Made by a program: the position numbers and the translations under genes
Shown: positions 8,295-15,707 of the stretch, piece after piece
Numbering within the stretch: position 1 is the first letter of the stretch
Layout of the letters: each line of letters begins with the position of its first letter
Assembly (NCBI RefSeq): GCF_026805325.1
Contig: NZ_JAPRAT010000012.1
Span: 27,967 to 91,966 of the forward strand
Direction: 5' to 3'
Origin: Natronobacillus azotifigens
GTDB lineage: Bacteria > Bacillota > Bacilli > Bacillales > Amphibacillaceae
DNA: 64,000 nt
Notes under the pieces: model-generated
Told to the model about the DNA's origin: nothing
The model's input: the letters and a program-made list of their open reading frames with translations, nothing else
The model's database searches: none

Positions 8295-9776
8295 GTGAAA
8301 AAGAAAAAAAATTACTCATTCGAAGCAAGAAACAGTTTATTAATTAAATTATATGTCTTATCGGTAGCTTTGGCAGGCATTATTTTGCATGCAGGAGGGA
8401 TCCCCTTTCTCACTAATCTTATTGGTATTCTATTCGGTGTAACCACCATTATCATAGCAACATTAATGCACAAATTCCATAAAAAAATCAATTGGATCCC
8501 TTATTTTCTTATTGTCAGTTTAGCTATGATGACAGTCTTTATGCTACTAAACAGACCGGCTATTACTACCTATTTACTTGTGTATTATAGTGTTATTATT
8601 ATCTCACTTTATCATAATTATCGTTATGTGATTGTATCTGGTTTCTTTGGAGTGATTATTACGAATTACTTTGCGATCAATTATGGTGAGGAAACAATAG
8701 TGGGGTATGATTCGGTTTATTTAGCTTCATTGAATCTATTGTTTATATTAATGACGACCTTTTTAATCTACCAAAGTATTATTGGGAAAAGTATTCAAAA
8801 TGATACCGAGGTAATAGCTAGTGAGGCAATGAAAGCAAAGGAAAACATGGGAGAAATCGTCGATCATGTGCGATCTACTGTAAACAAATTAGAAGAAATT
8901 AATGTTGAGTTAACAAACCATTCGAGCTCTACAAATGCCTATGCCAATGAATTAGCACTTACCTTTAAAGAGATTTCTAGTGGGGTTGAAAGCCAATCAA
9001 ATAGTGCAATGGAGATGAGTGAATCGATATACTCCATCAATGAAGAAGTGGATAATATTTCTTCAAGTGCGAACACAATGAAGGATCGAGCATTAAACAC
9101 AAGTGAAATGGTGAAGTCTGGTTCTGTTAAAGTAGAGCAACTAAACAAAACAATTTCTGAGCTAGATCACACTTTACAAACTACCGTAGAAGAAATGAAA
9201 GAATTAAATAGTTCCACTGCTAAAGTTGGTGATATTCTACAGACTATTTCAGATATTGCAGACCAAACAAATCTATTAGCATTGAATGCAGCGATTGAGG
9301 CTTCCCGTGCGGGCGAAAGCGGTAAAGGGTTTGCAGTAGTAGCTCAGGAAGTGCGTAAACTTGCCGAACACTCCATTCAGTCAACAAACGAGATAGGAAA
9401 TATTTTAACGTTAATTCAGGATAAAGCAAATTCTGCGACAACGAGAGTGACACAAAGTGAAAACACATTCAAAACGAGTAAGGATTTAACGAATGAAACA
9501 GGTTCAGCATTCAATAGTATTGAACAGTTTGTTATGGAGTTGCAAGAAATTTCGACGGAAATCAATCAAAAAGTGGAGCTGTTGAGTAGTTCATCTGCAA
9601 CCGTTGTAGACGAAGTAAACTCTGTTTCTAGTGTTTCAGAAGAGTTAAACGCCTCTGCTGAGGAAGTGCTAGCTAGTGTAGAAGAACAAAATGCGAAAAT
9701 TACGGGCTTAAATGAAAAAGTTAAAGATATGGATCGTTTAACCAAAGAGCTAAATGCTGCTGTAACTACGGCATAA
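8295..9776 (+). CDS. Methyl-accepting chemotaxis protein with polytopic N-terminal membrane domain
   Basis: A 493-residue chemoreceptor. The N-terminal 160 residues hold about six hydrophobic helices and no extracytoplasmic sensor domain, so it probably senses within the membrane or in the cytoplasm. The rest is a cytoplasmic coiled-coil signalling domain with the conserved hairpin tip [19 protein letters not shown] followed by [16 protein letters not shown]. No clear HAMP domain separates the two parts. The start is GTG with GGAGGT 5 bases upstream. The ligand cannot be inferred; neighbours give no hint. Confidence 0.88.
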   Translation: MKKKKNYSFEARNSLLIKLYVLSVALAGIILHAGGIPFLTNLIGILFGVTTIIIATLMHKFHKKINWIPYFLIVSLAMMTVFMLLNRPAITTYLLVYYSVIIISLYHNYRYVIVSGFFGVIITNYFAINYGEETIVGYDSVYLASLNLLFILMTTFLIYQSIIGKSIQNDTEVIASEAMKAKENMGEIVDHVRSTVNKLEEINVELTNHSSSTNAYANELALTFKEISSGVESQSNSAMEMSESIYSINEEVDNISSSANTMKDRALNTSEMVKSGSVKVEQLNKTISELDHTLQTTVEEMKELNSSTAKVGDILQTISDIADQTNLLALNAAIEASRAGESGKGFAVVAQEVRKLAEHSIQSTNEIGNILTLIQDKANSATTRVTQSENTFKTSKDLTNETGSAFNSIEQFVMELQEISTEINQKVELLSSSSATVVDEVNSVSSVSEELNASAEEVLASVEEQNAKITGLNEKVKDMDRLTKELNAAVTTA

Positions 9777-9867
9777 TAGTAAAAATGAAGAATGAAGCCT
9801 AAAAATATTTCACTCTATTTTTTTGAAAAAATTTGTTAAAGACGAGGATTGTCCCTCTTCTTTTTGC

Positions 9868-9897
9868 TTGTGGTCTAGTTTTTTTACTAGACCACAA
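9868..9897. other. Perfect 12-bp stem-loop after the chemoreceptor gene
   Basis: TTGTGGTCTAGT and ACTAGACCACAA flank a loop of T residues. No U-tract follows the stem on either strand, so a standard terminator is uncertain, although the position fits 3'-end formation for the chemoreceptor mRNA. Confidence 0.5.
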
Positions 9898-10061
9898 AAA
9901 AATATTAGAAAGTCGTTTTCTTATGTTGAATTAACGATTATATTGTTTGAATTATCCAATTATTCGGTTATATGTAACAGGGATAAGTTAACGGATGTTT
10001 GAAAACATAGATGAAGAGAATATAATTGTTACGAACATTTTTTGTGAAGGGGTTTAAATAG

Positions 10062-10193
10062 ATGCATATGTTAAGTGATCAACTATTATTTGAAGTTTAT
10101 GAAAAGGCAGTAGAACTTAGTTTAGATAGAAACTTTATTCAGTTAATCAAGCAGGAGATCAAGAATAGAGAGGCAATAAAGAAAGTACATTAA
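10062..10193 (+). CDS. sda: Sporulation inhibitor Sda homologue (43 aa)
   Basis: A small gene (AUG 10062, GAAGGGG ribosome site 9 bases before) encoding MHMLSDQLLFEVYEKAVELS followed by LDRNFIQLIKQEIKNRE. This matches the helical hairpin pattern of Sda (LSDELL, then a helix, a turn with LDRNFI, then LIxxEIKxR). In Bacillus, Sda binds sporulation histidine kinases and blocks phosphorelay activation when replication is disturbed. The length is close to the known 46-52 residues. A second in-frame AUG at 10068 could be the true start. Upstream, GAATTATCCAATT weakly resembles a DnaA box, but no convincing cluster of DnaA boxes was seen. Confidence 0.8.
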   Translation: MHMLSDQLLFEVYEKAVELSLDRNFIQLIKQEIKNREAIKKVH

Positions 10194-10401
10194 TTGCCTC
10201 GTAACCTTCTTAAAAAATTATTTCCAATTTGGCCATATTTACTAAAAAATCGCTAAATAATGATACAATATAGTTGTAAAGTGACATGGGAAGACTTGAG
10301 CTCAAATAAGGGGAAAATAAAGCGGTTTAGGATGGTTAATTCTTCGTTCTTCACAGAGTGGTCCGAGTTCATGTTGAACCAACTATATTATCGTTGTTAA
10401 A

Positions 10402-10419
10402 TGAAGTTTCACTTTATCT
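10402..10419 (+). repeat. Hairpin repeat family, relic R6 (right end only)
   Basis: Only the terminal GAAGTTTCACTTTATC segment of the repeat remains, 60 bases before the LytTR regulator gene. The rest of the 10194-10481 interval holds no gene. Confidence 0.5.
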
Positions 10420-10481
10420 GAAAATACTTGACTTAGCAAGGAAAGTACGTGCTATTGTTTAGTTTTGGGGAGGCATTGTGA

Positions 10482-11210
10482 TTGGATTCAAAAATTAAAT
10501 TAGTTATTGCAGATGATAATTTAGATGCCCAAGAAATAATGTCAACCTTTATTTTACCTATTGAATTTTTAGAATTAATCGATGTTGTTGATAATGGAGC
10601 GAGTCTGCTCGAAGTAACTATTAATCGGAAACCAGACTTAATACTTGCAGATATTAATATACCGAAATTAAATGTCGTTAAAGCGGTTTCATCTTGTTTG
10701 GAGGTGAATCCTAATGTAAAGTTTATTTTTTTAACGGCATATCAGGAATATGCAGTGGATGTATTTGAGTTGAATGCAGTCGATTATCTAATCAAACCAA
10801 TTAAAAAAGAACGCTTATATAGTGCTTTAGAAAAGGCAAGACGAATGATATTAGACCCTATACAACAAGCAAAAAAGATACTGACAATCCAAATGAATAG
10901 AAATAGTTATTTCATTCATTTTCATTCTATTATATGTATCGAAAGAGCGAATAGAAAGACAGTGATTCACACGTTAGAAGAAATCTATGAAACAAATGAA
11001 TCTTTAGATAGTATTTCTAAACGATTAAACAGTGATTTTTATCGTACTCATCGTTCTTTTATTGTTAATGTATATAGTATTTCTCATATTAGTTTAGAAG
11101 GGGAGACATATCTTGCCCACCTAAAAAACTATCCACATCATGTACATGTTTCCAAACGTCGCATAAAAGATTTGTACAAAGAAATTTCTTATTCAAGCAA
11201 AGAGCCCTAG
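10482..11210 (+). CDS. LytTR-family response regulator (REC + LytTR)
   Basis: A 242-residue regulator. The receiver domain (about 1-122) has the acidic pocket DD at 11-12, phospho-acceptor Asp57 (DLILADINIP) and the switch Lys in DYLIKPIKK. A LytTR DNA-binding domain (about 135-235) contains the typical RTHRSFIVNVYSI stretch. It would bind a DNA direct repeat and switch genes in response to a sensor kinase. The start is TTG with GGGGAGG 8 bases upstream. No sensor kinase gene is adjacent, so it is an orphan within this window. Confidence 0.85.
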   Translation: MDSKIKLVIADDNLDAQEIMSTFILPIEFLELIDVVDNGASLLEVTINRKPDLILADINIPKLNVVKAVSSCLEVNPNVKFIFLTAYQEYAVDVFELNAVDYLIKPIKKERLYSALEKARRMILDPIQQAKKILTIQMNRNSYFIHFHSIICIERANRKTVIHTLEEIYETNESLDSISKRLNSDFYRTHRSFIVNVYSISHISLEGETYLAHLKNYPHHVHVSKRRIKDLYKEISYSSKEP

Positions 11211-11237
11211 GAGTGGATTAAGGGTTCTTTTTTTTTG
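11201..11237 (+). terminator. Rho-independent terminator of the LytTR regulator gene
   Basis: AGAGCCCT pairs with AGGGTTCT (one G-U), followed by a run of T. It overlaps the stop codon. From here to about 11590 no gene or clear element was seen; the DNA is very AT-rich. Confidence 0.8.
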
Positions 11238-11596
11238 TCTAATTTGCGACATAAAATAGGGAGTTATAGTGTTGACTAAAAGTGATAGAATAAAAATTTG
11301 TTGAACAGTAATGTGATTGGTCGTTTGATTTGTAATTATTGTTAAATTAGTTCTCCTGAAGGGTATTTGAATAGATAAGTAATCATAAGGAAGTATGAAT
11401 ATACATTCTTTAGACATAACTATTATTTATTAAAAATATTAGAGATGTTAAAGGAAAGGGTTATATGACTAGAAAGAAAGGGATATATCAGTATTTTTAG
11501 TGAACACTATTTCTTTTGAACTGGCGACATTTTCAAATTCCAATAATAAGTTGAGATAATGATATAGCGACCTACTAATTAATGTGCTAAAATTAA

Positions 11597-11630
11597 ATAA
11601 CAAAAATAACAAAAATAACAAAAATAACAA
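11597..11630 (+). repeat. Tandem ATAACAAAA repeat upstream of lacI-type gene
   Basis: Almost four head-to-tail copies of the 9-mer ATAACAAAA lie between a possible -10 box (TAAAAT, 11588-11593) and the LacI start codon. Two further copies occur at the same relative place before the GH113 gene (12759-12776). They may be an operator, an untranslated leader element or a simple slippage repeat. Confidence 0.7.
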
Positions 11631-11654
11631 CGATAAAAAATATGAGGTGGAAAT

Positions 11655-12692
11655 ATGGCGAGAAAAAAAATAACGATGCAAAAGATAAGTGAAATTGCTG
11701 GAGTATCTAAGTATGTAGTGTCAAAAACATTAAATGGGAAGCCGGGAGTAAGTGAAACTACGAGAAAAAAAGTACTAAATATTGCAAAGGAACTAGGGTA
11801 TTTTAAGGGAGATATTCTGGCAACGAGTGATGGGAAAAGAGATAAGAATGGTGGTTTAATTTTAGTTGTAGTCCCTAATCAAAATGAGTATTTTGAAAAT
11901 TCACCGTACTGGGGAAGGGTGATTGACGGTGTTACGTCGGGTATCTATGAAAAAAATTTAAATACAATAATTATGACGGAAAACCAAGAGATAAAAGAAC
12001 ATATAAATATTAAAAAACTAATCGGTATTATTTGCGTTGGGCAAATATCTACTGATTACCTGCTAGATTTACAACGACTTGCTGTACCAATAGTGATGAT
12101 AGATAACGAAGATGCACTAATAAAATCTGATACCATATTTAAGGATAACTTCGGTGGAGTTAATAGAATGACTAAACACTTAATCGCGTTAGGACATACT
12201 CAAATAGCTTTTGTAGGTGATATTAATTTTTCGCTCAGTTTCTATGATCGCTGGTTAGGTTTTCGAATTGCTTGTGAACAAGCTGGGGTTAATACGGAAC
12301 ACTCTCAGGCGCAAATATCCCTTGCTTATCATAATTTTGAAAACAAATTTAATGATTGGATAGCGCAAAACGAGAAGAAACATTTATCTTTTCCCACTGC
12401 ATTTGTTTGTGCCAATGATGATATCGCTGTAAATACAATGAAGGTTTTGACAAAACAAGGCCTTTGTATACCGGAGGACTGTTCAGTAACGGGGTTTGAT
12501 AATCTTGAGGTCGGAATGTATACAACCCCGCCAATCTCGACAGTTCAAGTAATGAAAGAGTCTATTGGAAGACGAGCGGTTTCGAAACTTCTATGGAGAA
12601 TTAACCATGAACAATTCCCGCCGGAAAAAATATTAGTAGATGGTGATTTAATGATAAGAGAATCTGTATCTTCACCAAAAGTAAAAGAGTAG
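11655..12692 (+). CDS. LacI-family transcriptional regulator
   Basis: A 345-residue repressor-type protein. The N-terminal helix-turn-helix and hinge (about residues 6-55) contain ISEIAGVSKYVVSKTLNGK; the periplasmic-binding-protein-like effector domain (about 65-340) ends in PPISTVQVMKESIG. It lies 93 bases before the GH113-ABC-GH2-MATE gene set and probably controls it in response to a mannan-derived sugar. The RBS GAGGTGG fits the AUG. Its own leader and that of the next gene share ATAACAAAA repeats, so self-regulation is possible but unproven. Confidence 0.88.
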   Translation: MARKKITMQKISEIAGVSKYVVSKTLNGKPGVSETTRKKVLNIAKELGYFKGDILATSDGKRDKNGGLILVVVPNQNEYFENSPYWGRVIDGVTSGIYEKNLNTIIMTENQEIKEHINIKKLIGIICVGQISTDYLLDLQRLAVPIVMIDNEDALIKSDTIFKDNFGGVNRMTKHLIALGHTQIAFVGDINFSLSFYDRWLGFRIACEQAGVNTEHSQAQISLAYHNFENKFNDWIAQNEKKHLSFPTAFVCANDDIAVNTMKVLTKQGLCIPEDCSVTGFDNLEVGMYTTPPISTVQVMKESIGRRAVSKLLWRINHEQFPPEKILVDGDLMIRESVSSPKVKE

Positions 12693-12736
12693 AAAAAAAA
12701 CTTTTAATTCACCTCTTAAAGTGTTATTATAAAACG

Positions 12737-12780
12737 TATAATTAATAACAAATATAATAACAAAAATAACAAAAGAGGTG
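12737..12780 (+). promoter_or_regulatory. Putative -10 box and leader of the GH113 operon
   Basis: TATAAT at 12737-12742 is followed by ATAACAAAA-type repeats (12745-12776) and the ribosome site AAGAGGTG (12773-12780). CACCTCTT at 12710-12717 is exactly complementary to that ribosome site. No good -35 box was found. Confidence 0.5.
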
Positions 12781-12785
12781 TAAGA

Positions 12786-13715
12786 ATGGAATTCGTTAAA
12801 GGGATGACATGGGGTTGGATAGGTACTAGAGGGCAATGGAAAACAACGGAAGCCGAACATTCGATGGAAGAAATGGTAGACAGACTGGGTGTGAATTGGA
12901 CTGCTGTTGCATTTCAAGCGCAACAAAAAACAGCACACAGTACGGAAATTAATTATAAGGATTCCCCTGTCGTAACAACTGAGGAAATATATTGGGCTAT
13001 AGACAAAGCGAAAAGCTTAGGTTTGAAGATTTGTTTAAAACCAGTTGTAAATTGCACGAACGGGACATGGAGAGCTCATATCAACTTTTTTGATCAAGAT
13101 GTACCGGGGGAGCCGTCATGGACAGAATGGTTTAATAGTTATGAAGAATATATTCTTTATTATGCAAGAATGGCGGAGGAAACAAAATGCGAAATGTTCT
13201 GTATTGGTTGTGAAATGGTCCAGGCTGATAAAAGGGATTTCGAGTGGCGTCGATTAATTAAGAAAGTAAGAGAAGTGTATTCTGGAACAATCACTTATAA
13301 CTGTGATAAGTATCAAGAAGACCGTTTAACATGGTGGGATGCAGTAGATATGATATCTTCTAGTGGTTATTATCCTGTCGGAACATGGGATAAACAAATT
13401 AAACGAATTGAGAAAGTTGTTAAAGAACAAAACAAACCATTTTTCTTTATGGAAGCAGGTTGTCCAAGTAGAACTGGTTCTTCAAATGCTCCTAATGACT
13501 GGAATCACGTTGGAGATGTCAATGAGGAAGAACAAAATGATTATTACAAGGAAATGTTTGAAAAACTTGATTCAGTACCTTGGTTTTCAGGCTATGCATT
13601 ATGGGATTGGCCTGCAAAACTATACAACAGAGATACAGCATCAAAAAATACTGATTACTGTGTATACGGAAAAAAAGCAGAAGAAACAATTAAATACTAT
13701 TATTCGAAAAAATAA
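12786..13715 (+). CDS. GH113 beta-1,4-mannanase/mannosidase, cytoplasmic
   Basis: A 309-residue single-domain TIM-barrel enzyme without signal peptide. It matches the GH113 pattern: KGMTWGW at the start, CLKPVVN on an inner strand, the acid/base Glu143 in CIGCEMVQ, the nucleophile Glu223 in FMEAGCPS, and WDWPAKLY near the end. GH113 enzymes cut beta-1,4-mannan oligosaccharides by a retaining mechanism. A cytoplasmic place suggests that imported oligosaccharides are the substrate. It starts the ABC-GH2-MATE gene series. A paralogue (48446-49405) lies in the main mannan cluster and keeps the same catalytic pair. Confidence 0.87.
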   Translation: MEFVKGMTWGWIGTRGQWKTTEAEHSMEEMVDRLGVNWTAVAFQAQQKTAHSTEINYKDSPVVTTEEIYWAIDKAKSLGLKICLKPVVNCTNGTWRAHINFFDQDVPGEPSWTEWFNSYEEYILYYARMAEETKCEMFCIGCEMVQADKRDFEWRRLIKKVREVYSGTITYNCDKYQEDRLTWWDAVDMISSSGYYPVGTWDKQIKRIEKVVKEQNKPFFFMEAGCPSRTGSSNAPNDWNHVGDVNEEEQNDYYKEMFEKLDSVPWFSGYALWDWPAKLYNRDTASKNTDYCVYGKKAEETIKYYYSKK

Positions 13716-13867
13716 TTTCATTTTTTTCATTACCATATTTACTAGAAAAATAAGAAATGCTGCTTGTTAAGAGTTTGTAGAATGTTTTTATTAATTTTAG
13801 ATGCGAAAAAAGCGAAAGGTGGGAGAAGGCTATTCCTTCCTTTCAATTTACAACACAAAGGGGGAGA

Positions 13868-15661
13868 GTGGAGGTGGGGAGAAAGAAAGAAGAGCAAATC
13901 GATTATGAAACGTTGTTTAATGAAAACTCCGACAAATTAAAAAAACCTTTCCTTTTTTTAGCTGCGGTTTATAAAGGACAGAGACTAAACTTATTTTTTT
14001 CTTTTTTCTTTTTTCTAATTAAGCATTCGCCTGTATGGATCATTCCTATTATTACTGCCAATATGATTAATATCGCAAGTAATCCAGCGGAAAGAGACCT
14101 TAGCGGGATATGGATTAATTTACTCGTTATTAGTATTATTATTGCGCAGAATATCCCTGCTCAATATTTCCACATCAGTTTTTTGAGTAAAGCGTCCCGT
14201 CAAGTGGAGTCTGGATTACGAAGTACTCTAATGAGGAAACTTCAACACTTATCAATCTCTTATCACGGTGAGTTGAGGGCTGGTAGATTACAAGCGAAAG
14301 TTCTGAGAGATGTCGAGAATATAGAGGTGTTATCCAAGCAGATTATGTTTACATTTTCTGCAGCAATAACAAATGTTGTTGTAGCAATTGGTGTTACTGC
14401 TTATCAAAATGGAATTGTTGCGTTGTTTTTTATTTTGGTCATACCAATTGGGATAGGGTTAGTCTATTTCTTTAAAAAAAGTTTGCTGTCGAGGAACCGA
14501 ATTTTTCGTAAACAAATTGAAACGATGTCAGGTCAAGTTACTGAAACATTAACCATGATTCCGGTAACTAGAGCTCACGGTTTAGAGGACTTGGAAATAG
14601 AGAAAACCGATCATACTCTCCAGAATCTAAAAGGAAAGGGGTATCGTTTAGATCTAGCGGAAGCATTATTCGGCGCGTCTGGTTGGGTTGTCTTTCAGAT
14701 GTTCCAAATGTTTTGTCTTGTGTTCACGTCCATCTTAGCATTACGTGGACAGATACAGGTTGGTGATATCGCTATGTATCAAGGTTTCTTCAACTCTATT
14801 TTGATGTCCATAAATCATATTATTAATGTATACCCACAATTAGCAAAAGGATATGAGTCAATCATATCCGTATCTGAAGTATTATTATCTAATGATATCA
14901 ATGAATATAACGGAACGAAAAAAATTGAGCATATTGATGGAAACATCCAATTCAATAACGTGTCTTTTCATTACAATGATACAGCCAAGCATGTACTACG
15001 AGATGTAAATATAGATGTGAACCGAGGAGAATGTATCGCATTAGTTGGAGAATCAGGGGCTGGGAAATCAACTATATTAAGTATGTTAGTAGGATTTTAT
15101 AAACCAACGAAGGGAAGTATTCTTATCGATGGAATAGCTCTCGATGATCTTGACTTACAATCATATCGGCAGAAAATTGCTGTTGTGCCTCAAAATACAA
15201 TTTTATTCTCAGGATCGATTAGAGAGAATATTATGTATGGGTTATCTAATGTGAAAGAAGAAAAAATACAAGAAGTAATTGAGATGGCTAATTTACGTGA
15301 TGTTATTGAAGAGATGCCTGATGGAATAGAAACTCATATTGGAGAGCATGGTAACAAAATGTCAGGAGGGCAACGCCAACGGATTGCAATTGCGAGGGCA
15401 ATTATTCGTAACCCGCAGCTGATATTATTGGATGAGGCTACATCAGCTTTAGACAATAAATCAGAATTTAGGATTCAAGAAGCGATACGAGAGCTAATCA
15501 AAGGGCGAACGACGTTTATCGTTGCGCACAGATTATCTACAATTCGTGATGCAGATCGAATAATAGTTATGAAGAATGGAGAATGTGTTGAAACCGGGAC
15601 ATATGAAGAGTTACTTGAAAAGAAAGGTGAATTCTATCAACTGAAACAAATGCAAGGATAA
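13868..15661 (+). CDS. ABC exporter-type transporter (membrane domain fused to ATPase)
   Basis: A 597-residue half-transporter of the MsbA/LmrA type. Six transmembrane helices lie in about residues 40-325. The nucleotide-binding domain (about 355-597) has Walker A GESGAGKST, signature MSGGQRQR, Walker B LILLDEATSALD and switch His in VAHRLST. It probably works as a homodimer because no partner half is adjacent. The start is uncertain: GTG at 13868 after GGGGGAGA, or GTG six bases later. Lying between two mannan-degrading enzymes it may move a sugar or a toxic product, but the family alone does not give a substrate. Confidence 0.85.
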   Translation: MEVGRKKEEQIDYETLFNENSDKLKKPFLFLAAVYKGQRLNLFFSFFFFLIKHSPVWIIPIITANMINIASNPAERDLSGIWINLLVISIIIAQNIPAQYFHISFLSKASRQVESGLRSTLMRKLQHLSISYHGELRAGRLQAKVLRDVENIEVLSKQIMFTFSAAITNVVVAIGVTAYQNGIVALFFILVIPIGIGLVYFFKKSLLSRNRIFRKQIETMSGQVTETLTMIPVTRAHGLEDLEIEKTDHTLQNLKGKGYRLDLAEALFGASGWVVFQMFQMFCLVFTSILALRGQIQVGDIAMYQGFFNSILMSINHIINVYPQLAKGYESIISVSEVLLSNDINEYNGTKKIEHIDGNIQFNNVSFHYNDTAKHVLRDVNIDVNRGECIALVGESGAGKSTILSMLVGFYKPTKGSILIDGIALDDLDLQSYRQKIAVVPQNTILFSGSIRENIMYGLSNVKEEKIQEVIEMANLRDVIEEMPDGIETHIGEHGNKMSGGQRQRIAIARAIIRNPQLILLDEATSALDNKSEFRIQEAIRELIKGRTTFIVAHRLSTIRDADRIIVMKNGECVETGTYEELLEKKGEFYQLKQMQG

Positions 15662-15707
15662 GAAATAACTGCAAAACCAATTTGTGCGATTTGAGGGGAA
15701 GTTTAAA

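Noticed and set aside
9868..9897. Classical terminator after the chemoreceptor gene
   Set aside because: The stem is perfect, but no U-tract follows on either strand; kept only as a stem-loop.
11597..11630. Possible CRISPR-like array in the ATAACAAAA repeats
   Set aside because: The repeat unit is only 9 bases with no spacers; it is a simple tandem repeat.
13363..13770. 135-codon frame overlapping the GH113 gene
   Set aside because: It is a shifted-frame shadow of the convincing GH113 coding sequence.
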